NCBI GenBank assembly: GCA_028825055.1
Contig: JAPKAW010000130.1
Span: forward strand, 1-5,501
Source of the DNA: Flavobacteriales bacterium
GTDB taxonomy: Bacteria; Bacteroidota; Bacteroidia; Flavobacteriales_D; Sanyastnellaceae
Length of the DNA: 5,501 bases
Direction of reading: 5' to 3'
Shown here piece after piece: positions 1 to 5,501 of the stretch (the stretch's first letter is position 1; each line of letters opens with the position of its first letter). The notes below the pieces were generated by a model. That model had not been told where the DNA came from. It saw only the letters and a list, made by a program, of their open reading frames with translations, and searched no databases. The position numbers and the translations under genes were made by a program.

Positions 1-1145
1 CCAAGTTTGACGCGACCAATTTCAAGACGCAGTTTGCCTGCGAAGTGAAAGACTTTGACGTTTCGCAGTTTCTGCACCGCAAAGAATCTCGAAAAATGGA
101 CTTGTTTGCGCAGTATGCGATTGCATGCTCCGACGAGGCATTGGCCGATGCTGGACTTGATGGAGAAGAACCCAATGTCGATCACGATCGAGTTGGAGTC
201 ATTTGGGGTTCTGGGATTGGAGGTTTCCAAACGTTTATGAATGAGGCATTGAACTTCCATGAAAGTGGAGGTGTACCGCGTTTTAGCCCGTTTTTCATCC
301 CCATGATGATTTCGGATATCGCGGCTGGTCACATCAGCATACGACACGGATTCCGTGGCCCGAACTTTTGTACAGTTTCTGCTTGTGCTAGTGGTACCAA
401 CGCCATGATCGACGCGTTCAATTACATCCGATTGGGCAAGGCAGAGGTCATGGTTACAGGAGGTTCCGAGGCAGCGATTACCGAGGGCGGAATTGGAGGC
501 TTCAATGCATTGAAAGCACTTTCGACGCGAAATGATGATCCGGCTCGTGCATCTCGTCCTTTTGATGCAACACGAGATGGATTCGTTTTAGGCGAAGGGG
601 GTGGAGCGATTATTTTAGAGGAGTATGAGCACGCCATTGCCCGAGGCGCTCAGATTTATTGCGAAATGGTTGGCGGTGGAATGAGTGCAGATGCACATCA
701 CATCACAGCTCCACATCCACAAGGCCTGGGCGCAAAGAATGTCATGAAGGCAGCATTGGATGATGCCGAAATGTCCCCGACTGATGTCGACTATGTGAAC
801 GTTCATGGCACGTCTACTCCACTTGGAGATATTGCAGAGACTCTAGCAATTCAAGGAGTCTTTGGCGAACATGCCTACAATCTGAATATTAGTTCTACCA
901 AGTCGATGACAGGCCACCTTTTAGGAGCCGCAGGTGCTATTGAGGGGATTGCGTGCATCTTGGCGATTAAACACGGCGTCATTCCTCCGACCATCAACTT
1001 TGAATTTCCGGACGAAGGATTGGATCAGAAACTGGACTTCACCTTGAACAAGGCGAAGCACCGGAAAGTCCGTGCGGCACTCTGCAATACATTTGGTTTC
1101 GGAGGACACAATGCGTCTGTTTTATTCAAGGAATACCAACCTTGA
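1..1145 (+). CDS. fabF: 3-oxoacyl-[acyl-carrier-protein] synthase II (FabF), 5'-truncated
   Basis: Condensing enzyme of cytosolic type II fatty-acid synthesis: it joins malonyl-ACP to a growing acyl-ACP with loss of CO2. The reading frame is open from base 3, and the visible start reads KFDATNFKTQFACEV, which matches the FabF N-terminal region; the GTG at 45 is therefore an internal valine, not the start. 380 residues are visible. The catalytic triad is intact: nucleophile Cys in SACASGTN (codon 384-386), His in VNVHGTSTPLGD (codon 804-806), and His in STKSMTGHLLGAAGA (codon 915-917), with the conserved Lys at 900-902. The C-terminus FGFGGHNASVLFKEY is typical. Comparing the Cys position with E. 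coli FabF (C163 of 413) suggests about 35 residues are missing upstream. rnc follows after three bases, so the two are co-transcribed; in Bacteroidota acpP usually precedes fabF, but that lies outside the window. Family assignment is secure; FabF is favoured over FabB by these motifs and the context. Confidence 0.97.
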   Translation, partial: KFDATNFKTQFACEVKDFDVSQFLHRKESRKMDLFAQYAIACSDEALADAGLDGEEPNVDHDRVGVIWGSGIGGFQTFMNEALNFHESGGVPRFSPFFIPMMISDIAAGHISIRHGFRGPNFCTVSACASGTNAMIDAFNYIRLGKAEVMVTGGSEAAITEGGIGGFNALKALSTRNDDPARASRPFDATRDGFVLGEGGGAIILEEYEHAIARGAQIYCEMVGGGMSADAHHITAPHPQGLGAKNVMKAALDDAEMSPTDVDYVNVHGTSTPLGDIAETLAIQGVFGEHAYNLNISSTKSMTGHLLGAAGAIEGIACILAIKHGVIPPTINFEFPDEGLDQKLDFTLNKAKHRKVRAALCNTFGFGGHNASVLFKEYQP

Positions 1146-1148
1146 TGG

Positions 1149-2018
1149 ATGACCAATAGGCCATCCCGTGTACTCGACCGTTTGGTTTTTTGGAAAGAGA
1201 CCCCTCAGACCATTCGTCAATTGGTTCGCAAAGAGTTTGGCTTGCGGATCCGTAAAATTCAATTGTACGATGAGGCGTTGACTCATGCGTCAATGCTTGA
1301 CGGAGACACCACGGGATTACGAAGCAATGAACGCTTGGAATTTCTGGGTGATACCGCACTTGATCTTGTGGTCGCTAGATTCTTATATGATGAATTTCCG
1401 GATGAGCAAGAAGGAAGCTTGACCCAACGTAAATCCAAGATGGTCAACCGTGAAACGTTGAACTTGGTTGGAACCAATATGGAGTTAGGGGCATTGATCC
1501 GGAGCAAAATGCGAAGAAATGATGTTCATTCTTCTGTTGTAGGCAATGCGTTAGAGGCCTTAATTGGTGCAATCTATTTGGATCACGGGTACGAAAAAAC
1601 AAGTCGTGCCGTGATGCGCATGCTCAAAAGGCATGGGGCGGATCATAAAGTACACGAAACAGTCGATTTCAAATCGAAATTGCATCATTGGGCGCAAAGG
1701 GAAAAAGTGAAGTTGGCATTTGAGGTGACGCGAGAATATCACGTGAAGGGTAAGACGCGTTATGATGTGGCAGCATTGCTTGATGATGTCAAACGAGGCT
1801 CAGGTACGGGAAGTTCTAAGAAGTCTGCAGAACAACGGGCCGCTCGCGCTGCATGGCGCTCTGTATTTGATGCGTCTAAATCAGCAAAGATTGATGCGGC
1901 GGAAGAGCCGCCGGTTGAGACCGACGACCCCGATACAAAAAGTGCGTTGCAGCGAAAGCGTTCACACAATCGCCGCCGCCGTCCATCCGGTTCGGACCAC
2001 TCTTCTCAAAAACAGTAG
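1149..2018 (+). CDS. rnc: Ribonuclease III
   Basis: Double-strand-specific endoribonuclease that matures rRNA precursors and cuts structured mRNAs, acting as a dimer in the cytoplasm with Mg2+. The 289-residue product has an N-terminal RNase III domain (about 20-165) with the signature NERLEFLGD at 60-68; E61, E64 and D68 correspond to E. coli E38, E41 and D45. The second catalytic motif is NALEALIGAIYLD at 133-145, with E136 matching E117, while the D114 position is Asn133. A double-stranded-RNA-binding domain spans about 172-239 and ends in the typical GTGSSKKSAEQRAARAAW. Residues 241-289 form an extra tail, acidic (248-262) and then basic with RRRR at 275-278, making the protein about 60 residues longer than E. 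coli RNase III (226). ATG 1149 is chosen because it lies three bases after the fabF stop; the ATG at 1145 hits a stop after four codons. fabF and rnc are in the same frame, separated by TGA-TGG. No Shine-Dalgarno sequence is evident. Confidence 0.96.
   Translation: MTNRPSRVLDRLVFWKETPQTIRQLVRKEFGLRIRKIQLYDEALTHASMLDGDTTGLRSNERLEFLGDTALDLVVARFLYDEFPDEQEGSLTQRKSKMVNRETLNLVGTNMELGALIRSKMRRNDVHSSVVGNALEALIGAIYLDHGYEKTSRAVMRMLKRHGADHKVHETVDFKSKLHHWAQREKVKLAFEVTREYHVKGKTRYDVAALLDDVKRGSGTGSSKKSAEQRAARAAWRSVFDASKSAKIDAAEEPPVETDDPDTKSALQRKRSHNRRRRPSGSDHSSQKQ
1897..1913 (+). other. GC-rich inverted repeat inside rnc
   Basis: CGGCGG (1897-1902) and CCGCCG (1908-1913) are perfect reverse complements separated by the five bases AAGAG, so the rnc mRNA can form a compact six-pair all-GC hairpin. 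The left arm, extended to GCGGCGG (1896-1902), could instead pair with CCGCCGC at 1973-1979. Both lie in the part encoding the variable C-terminal tail (AAEEPP and NRRRR codons), so codon content alone may explain them. RNase III genes can be self-regulated by cleavage of a hairpin, but in E. coli that hairpin lies in the 5' leader. A regulatory role here is only a possibility. Confidence 0.3.
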
Positions 2019-2061
2019 TGTTGATTGAAGGAAGTCAGTGCCTCGCGGTATATTCGCGGTG

Positions 2062-2532
2062 ATGCAATGGCTAGAAGCAGATTTTGCGGATGCATGTGAT
2101 TTTGAGCTGATTGGCATTGGAAGCCACTTACCTCCGCATCGATTAACGTGGGAGCTAAATGGTCTTTTGGGTTGGCAGCTGCAATTTTTTAAGGTTTTGA
2201 ATGTTCCTCAACGCAAGGAATCGACGAATCACATGGTGTATCGCTATGTGGACGAGTCCCATTCATCTTCTTGCTCGGTAGCATTGATTGAAAACCGGAC
2301 GCCTTCAGGGGTGCTCGCGCGTTTTCAAGGAGCAGCTCAATTGGATTATTTGCTTCAAATTGGCGAAGGAGGATTGTCGGGAGATGAGTGGCTTTTGCAG
2401 TTAAAAAGCTGTTCGGTCGTTGTGTATGCACAGATGTTGGACCCGCTTCATTCAGGAGCGATGGAACATCTTGCATTGCTTGATTTGGCTGAAACGAGCA
2501 GCCTGCATTTGGAAGGAAACGAAAAAAAATGA
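2062..2532 (+). CDS. IPExxxVDY family protein, function unknown
   Basis: A small, probably cytosolic protein of 156 residues from ATG 2062. I assign it to the IPExxxVDY family, which in Bacteroidota typically sits between rnc and pyk and has no established function. Support: the family's N-terminal block is visible as DFELIGIGSHLPPHRLTWEL (13-32), resembling the usual FxLIGIxSxLxDYRLxWxLN. The name motif region is ARFQGAAQLDYLLQIG (86-101), where the spacing and the final DY are kept but IPE reads FQG and V reads L. The C-terminal part LKSCSVVVYAQMLDP (114-128) fits the family's last strand. No signal peptide or membrane segment is seen. In-frame starts are GTG 2038, GTG 2059 and ATG 2062, limited by a TGA at 2026. 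AAGGAAG (2028-2034) is only three bases before GTG 2038 and 27 before ATG 2062, so it does not decide. I prefer ATG 2062 because it leaves about 13 residues before the first conserved block. The stop overlaps the pyk start by four bases, implying coupled translation. Confidence 0.82.
   Translation: MQWLEADFADACDFELIGIGSHLPPHRLTWELNGLLGWQLQFFKVLNVPQRKESTNHMVYRYVDESHSSSCSVALIENRTPSGVLARFQGAAQLDYLLQIGEGGLSGDEWLLQLKSCSVVVYAQMLDPLHSGAMEHLALLDLAETSSLHLEGNEKK
2522..2532 (+). promoter_or_regulatory. A8 tract with ATGA stop/start overlap (translational coupling, possible slippage)
   Basis: Eight consecutive A (2522-2529) run into TGA, so that ATG of pyk (2529-2531) overlaps TGA of the upstream gene (2530-2532). 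The overlap suggests re-initiation of the same ribosomes on pyk. A-rich sequence just before the start also fits the way Bacteroidota, which rarely rely on Shine-Dalgarno pairing, favour A around start codons. In the upstream frame, bases 2523-2529 read as A AAA AAA, a classical bacterial slippery heptamer. A -1 shift there places the ribosome on the pyk ATG in the pyk frame. Coupling is likely; frameshifting is untested. Confidence 0.5.
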
Positions 2533-3947
2533 AACGAACGAAAATAGTAGCGACCATGGGGCCGGCCTCTTCATCAGAAGCGGTTTTGACGCAATTGGTA
2601 CAGGCTGGAATGAACGTTGCACGATTGAATTTTTCTCACGGAGAATATGGGGTTCATGGATCAACGGTTCAGGCCATTCGCGCTGTGGATGAGAAATTGG
2701 GGACCCATACGGCATTGCTCGCTGACTTGCAGGGGCCAAAACTTCGTGTAGGCGATATAGAAGGAGGGAAAATGGATTTGGTCGCTGGCGAAACCGTAAC
2801 CATTCGGACAGGCAACGGTGTCGGATCTGGCAATGAAGTGTTTACGAATTATGCAGATTTTGCGCGGGACGTTCAGGCAGGGGAACCGGTGTTGTTGGAC
2901 GATGGTAAGTTGCGGTTGCACATTGTGGAATCGAATGGAAAGGATGCTGTAACATGTAAAGTCATTCATGGCGGTGTGTTGAAGCCAAGAAAGGGCATTA
3001 ACCTCCCGTCTACATCGATCTCTTTACCGTGCATTACACCCAAAGATGCAAGCGATTTAGACTTCGCTTTGGCTCAAGATGTTGATTGGATTGGATTGTC
3101 TTTTGTTCGCAAGGCCTCTGATATTCATGAGTTACGCGCTTTGATAAAAAAAGCAGGCAAACATGCTCGGATTATCGCTAAAATTGAGAAGCCAGAGGCT
3201 TTGGATGATTTGGACGCCATTCTCGAAGCAACGGATGCCGTGATGGTGGCACGCGGGGATCTTGGAGTGGAGATTCCAATGCAAGAGGTGCCTATGGTTC
3301 AAAAGGACATTATACGCCGATGCATGGCTATTGGCCGGCCTGTAATCGTGGCAACCCAGATGATGGAGTCCATGATAGAAAGCGCTGTGCCGACCAGAGC
3401 GGAAGTGAACGATGTAGCAAACGCTGTATTGGATGGCGCGGATGCCGTGATGCTGAGTGCTGAGACCTCGGTTGGGGCCTATCCTGTGGAAGCAGTTTCT
3501 GCGATGACACTCATCGTGGAATCCATGGAATCTCATGATGGTATGTACAACTATGAGCGCCCCCCTTTGAGCAAAACTGATGAGCGATTTGTAAGTGACA
3601 GCATGTGTTACAATGCTTGTCGATTGGCAAAACGCGTTGAAGCCAAAGCGATCGTGACCATGACCTTTAGCGGCTATACCGCGATACAGGTTTCAAGTCA
3701 GCGCCCTAAAGCGCACATTTATATGTTCACGGCGAATACGAAAATTTTGGGTCAAATGTCATTGGTTTGGGGTGTTACAGCATACCCCTATCAGAAAATG
3801 GTGAGTACGGACCATACCATTGCAGACATCAAATTTGAGCTAACAAAGTTGGGACAGGTTCAATCAGGAGATATGGTGGTGCACTTGGCAAGTATGCCGA
3901 TTGCAGATGCTGGCATGACGAACATGGTGAAATTGAGCCAAGTATAA
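2529..3947 (+). CDS. pyk: Pyruvate kinase, probably potassium-independent type
   Basis: Converts phosphoenolpyruvate and ADP to pyruvate and ATP, the last step of glycolysis, in the cytosol, normally as a tetramer. At 472 residues it is the usual bacterial length and complete. N-terminal KRTKIVATMGPASSS (2-16) and NVARLNFSHGEYG (29-41) carry the phosphate- and cation-binding R32, N34 and S36. A B domain occupies about 70-170. The active-site signature IIAKIEKPEALDD (215-227) holds catalytic K218 and Mg2+ ligand E220; D244 in ARGDLGVEIP is the second metal ligand, and T276 lies in VATQMMESMI. The C-terminal domain (about 350-472) has an effector-type phosphate loop TFSGYTA (379-385), so allosteric control by a sugar phosphate is plausible, though the ligand cannot be read. 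Residues LQGPKLRV (67-74) match the Leu/Gln/Lys/Val set at the potassium-determining positions, including Lys in place of Glu117 of rabbit muscle enzyme. The start overlaps the preceding stop by four bases; about two thirds of its leucines (25 of 36) use TTG. Confidence 0.97.
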   Translation: MKRTKIVATMGPASSSEAVLTQLVQAGMNVARLNFSHGEYGVHGSTVQAIRAVDEKLGTHTALLADLQGPKLRVGDIEGGKMDLVAGETVTIRTGNGVGSGNEVFTNYADFARDVQAGEPVLLDDGKLRLHIVESNGKDAVTCKVIHGGVLKPRKGINLPSTSISLPCITPKDASDLDFALAQDVDWIGLSFVRKASDIHELRALIKKAGKHARIIAKIEKPEALDDLDAILEATDAVMVARGDLGVEIPMQEVPMVQKDIIRRCMAIGRPVIVATQMMESMIESAVPTRAEVNDVANAVLDGADAVMLSAETSVGAYPVEAVSAMTLIVESMESHDGMYNYERPPLSKTDERFVSDSMCYNACRLAKRVEAKAIVTMTFSGYTAIQVSSQRPKAHIYMFTANTKILGQMSLVWGVTAYPYQKMVSTDHTIADIKFELTKLGQVQSGDMVVHLASMPIADAGMTNMVKLSQV

Positions 3948-4029
3948 GCGGAGGACTTCACTCGTTTGCAGCTGTTGCATTGTTATCTTCGCGGCACCTG
4001 AATGCAGGTGTTATCGAATAGTGCATCCC
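3948..4029 (+). other. pyk-ileS intergenic region
   Basis: This 82-base gap is the largest non-coding stretch in the window. It holds a small perfect hairpin at 3995-4010, described separately. A weak Bacteroidota-type promoter might be read as TTTG (3965-3968) and TATCTTCG (3984-3991, one mismatch to TAnnTTTG), but the 15-base spacing is shorter than the usual 17-19, so I do not call it. The ileS frame is open through the whole gap, yet it has no ATG before 4030. No small gene or RNA is evident. Confidence 0.6.
3993..4012 (+). terminator. Small hairpin after pyk, possible weak terminator or processing site
   Basis: CACCTG (3995-4000) and CAGGTG (4005-4010) are perfect reverse complements around the loop AATG; two G-U pairs (3993-3994 with 4011-4012) can extend the stem to eight. 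Only TT and then mixed bases follow, with no U-run, so it is a poor intrinsic terminator. It sits 46 bases after the pyk stop and about 18 bases before the ileS start. It could attenuate or protect an mRNA end, or affect ileS translation. Confidence 0.3.
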
Positions 4030-5501
4030 ATGTCCAAACCCCTCTATCCAAATTCATTTCCCGAACGGGGCAGTTTGAACTTGCCTGAAATTGCGCAATC
4101 AATTTTGGGTGATTGGGAACGAGAGAATACATTCCAGAAAAGTATTGACTCTCGACCTGCTGATCGGCCGTATGTGTTCTTCGAGGGCCCTCCTTCGGCC
4201 AATGGGAAACCGGGGATCCACCATGTCATGGCGCGCGCCATCAAGGACATATTCTGTCGATTTCACACCCTCAAGGGATATCGAGTAGAACGCAAGGCCG
4301 GATGGGATACCCACGGCCTCCCTGTGGAGCTTGGAGTCGAAAAAGAATTGGGCATCACCAAGGAAGACATCGGCGTCAAGCTGTCTGTAGAAGAGTACAA
4401 TGATGCATGTCGAAAAGCGGTCATGCGTTACACGGATATTTGGAATGACCTCACCCTAAAAATGGGGTACTGGGTGGACATGGAAACGCCCTATGTCACT
4501 TATGAGAACAAATACATTGAAAGTGTTTGGTGGTTAATCAAACAACTGAACGATAAAGGGCTGCTTTATAAGGGGTATACGATTCAACCCTTTAGCCCTG
4601 CCGCTGGTACGGGATTGAGCACGCATGAACTGAATCAGCCGGGTGCCTACCAAGATGTGAAGGACACGACTGTGGTTGCTCAATTCAGGGCATTGCCTGA
4701 ATCAGCAGCTCGTTTACGTAAGCACATTGCACCGGATAAATTGGCGCCTCTCGCGGAGTTGCCAGTAGATTTTTTGGCATGGACTACGACACCGTGGACG
4801 TTGTCTTCCAATACAGCATTGACTGTTGGTCCAAAAATCACGTATGCTCTGGTGTCAACAACCAACCGTTACACCTCAACTAAAGGCTTGGTAGTCTTGG
4901 CGGAAGCATTGCTTTCCAAGCAATTTGGAGGTAAAAATGCTCCAGAACATGAAATATTGGCTCGCATTGTAGGGTCAGATTTGTGCGGAGAGCGCTACGA
5001 ACCTTTGTTCGATTGGGCAGAACCGATGGATGGAGTAACCAATGCATTTCAAGTCATTCCAGGAGACTTTGTGACCACTGAGGATGGAACCGGAATCGTA
5101 CATACTGCCCCAACCTTTGGAGCCGACGATGCTCGCGTCGCTCAGGCCGTAGGAGTTCCTCCAATGTTGGTGGACGATGGAACGGGACACGGGGTTCCGC
5201 TTGTGGATATGCAGGGTCGAATGCGGGATGGTGTTGGACCTTTTGCCGGACGGTATGTAAAACAGGAGTTTTATCCTGAAGGCACCGCTCCTGAACGTTC
5301 GTTGGATGTTGAAATTGCTATTCTTTTGAAAGAGAGAGGACAGGCATTTATGGTCGAGAAGTACGAGCACAACTATCCCCATTGTTGGAGAACAGACAAG
5401 CCGATTTTGTACTACCCGTTGGACAGTTGGTTCGTTCGTTCGACGGCTGCGAAAGAGCGGATGCAGGAGTTGAATAAAACCATTCGCTGGAAGCCAGCAA
5501 G
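4030..5501 (+). CDS. ileS: Isoleucyl-tRNA synthetase, GIHH (IleS2-like) type, 3'-truncated
   Basis: Class I synthetase that charges tRNA-Ile with isoleucine using ATP and edits mischarged valine, in the cytosol. 490 complete codons are visible with no stop; the family is roughly 1,000-1,150 residues, so over half, including KMSKS and the anticodon-binding part, lies beyond the window. ATG 4030 gives MSKPLYPNSFPERGSLNLPE, a normal family start; GTG 4021 is the only near alternative. The catalytic fold shows FFEGPPSANGKPGIHHVMAR (52-71), in which the class I HIGH motif reads GIHH (62-65), followed by RKAGWDTHGLPVELGVEKEL (91-110). FSPAAGTGLSTHELNQPGAY lies at 191-210. The CP1 editing domain shows the Thr-rich WTTTPWTLSSNTAL (251-264, with Ser259 where Pro is usual) and GTGIVHTAPTFGADD (353-367) with the editing Asp. 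HCWRTDKPILYYPLDSWFVR (451-470) marks the return to the catalytic core. The first 200 codons use leucine codons unlike the rest. It is 82 bases from pyk; co-transcription is uncertain. Confidence 0.96.
   Translation, partial: MSKPLYPNSFPERGSLNLPEIAQSILGDWERENTFQKSIDSRPADRPYVFFEGPPSANGKPGIHHVMARAIKDIFCRFHTLKGYRVERKAGWDTHGLPVELGVEKELGITKEDIGVKLSVEEYNDACRKAVMRYTDIWNDLTLKMGYWVDMETPYVTYENKYIESVWWLIKQLNDKGLLYKGYTIQPFSPAAGTGLSTHELNQPGAYQDVKDTTVVAQFRALPESAARLRKHIAPDKLAPLAELPVDFLAWTTTPWTLSSNTALTVGPKITYALVSTTNRYTSTKGLVVLAEALLSKQFGGKNAPEHEILARIVGSDLCGERYEPLFDWAEPMDGVTNAFQVIPGDFVTTEDGTGIVHTAPTFGADDARVAQAVGVPPMLVDDGTGHGVPLVDMQGRMRDGVGPFAGRYVKQEFYPEGTAPERSLDVEIAILLKERGQAFMVEKYEHNYPHCWRTDKPILYYPLDSWFVRSTAAKERMQELNKTIRWKPA

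Noticed and set aside
45..47. GTG as the start of fabF
   Set aside because: The frame is open to the left edge and the upstream codons encode typical FabF sequence, so the gene starts outside the window.
1762..2028. + strand open frame of 88 codons overlapping the end of rnc
   Set aside because: It overlaps the dsRNA-binding domain and tail of RNase III in another frame; no independent evidence.
2028..2034. AAGGAAG as a ribosome binding site
   Set aside because: It is too close to GTG 2038 (3 bases) and too far from ATG 2062 (27 bases), and the lineage seldom uses Shine-Dalgarno pairing.
2189..2557. Reverse-strand open frame of 122 codons opposite the IPExxxVDY gene
   Set aside because: The + strand frame matches a known family in its expected place, and the antisense product shows nothing recognisable.
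3132..3536. Reverse-strand open frame of 134 codons inside pyk
   Set aside because: It lies wholly within the conserved pyk coding region, has a composition skewed to His, Arg and Cys and no recognisable motif; it is a shadow of the real gene.
3965..3991. Promoter for ileS (TTTG at 3965 and TATCTTCG at 3984)
   Set aside because: The -7 element has a mismatch and the 15-base spacer is shorter than expected; short motifs like these occur by chance.
4975..5382. Reverse-strand open frame of 135 codons inside ileS
   Set aside because: It is antisense to the editing domain of IleS, with no motif or start signal; a shadow.
1..5501. Mobile element, CRISPR array, phage or defence system
   Set aside because: No repeats, terminal inverted repeats, transposase, integrase or tRNA were seen; all coding space is filled by housekeeping genes in a conserved order.

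Overview
The window is a densely packed stretch of a bacterial chromosome with every gene on the + strand. It most likely comes from a member of the Bacteroidota. The main evidence is the gene order fabF - rnc - IPExxxVDY-family gene - pyk, an arrangement characteristic of that phylum; the IPExxxVDY family is, to my knowledge, essentially restricted to it. Supporting signs are starts that mostly lack a well-placed Shine-Dalgarno sequence, an A-rich start region at pyk, and an IleS of the GIHH type. Base composition looks mixed, a little under half G+C by eye. I cannot name a genus.

Layout: (1) 1-1145, most of fabF (3-oxoacyl-ACP synthase II), missing about 35 N-terminal residues. (2) 1149-2018, rnc (ribonuclease III), three bases after fabF, with an unusual acidic-then-basic C-terminal tail. 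(3) 2062-2532 (possibly from 2038), a small protein of the IPExxxVDY family, function unknown. (4) 2529-3947, pyk (pyruvate kinase), overlapping the preceding gene by four bases through an ATGA junction in a run of eight A. (5) 3948-4029, the only real intergenic gap, with a small perfect hairpin. (6) 4030-5501, the first 490 codons of ileS (isoleucyl-tRNA synthetase), running off the right edge; it lacks a stop in the window but is fully open and convincingly conserved.

Genes 1-4 look like one transcription unit: gaps are 3 bases, 43 bases (19 if the GTG start is used) and a 4-base overlap. The unit joins fatty-acid elongation, RNA processing, an uncharacterised protein and the last step of glycolysis. 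ileS may be read through from this unit or have its own promoter; the sequence does not decide it.

This is mainly a conserved housekeeping region, not an accessory island. I see no mobile element, CRISPR array, tRNA or rRNA. The points most worth a second look are: the GIHH form of the class I HIGH motif in IleS, which predicts very strong mupirocin resistance; an A_AAA_AAA heptamer exactly at the IPExxxVDY/pyk junction, where a -1 shift would fuse the two proteins; a potassium-independent signature in pyruvate kinase; the eroded name motif of the IPExxxVDY protein; and a local change of leucine codon use in the first 200 codons of ileS.
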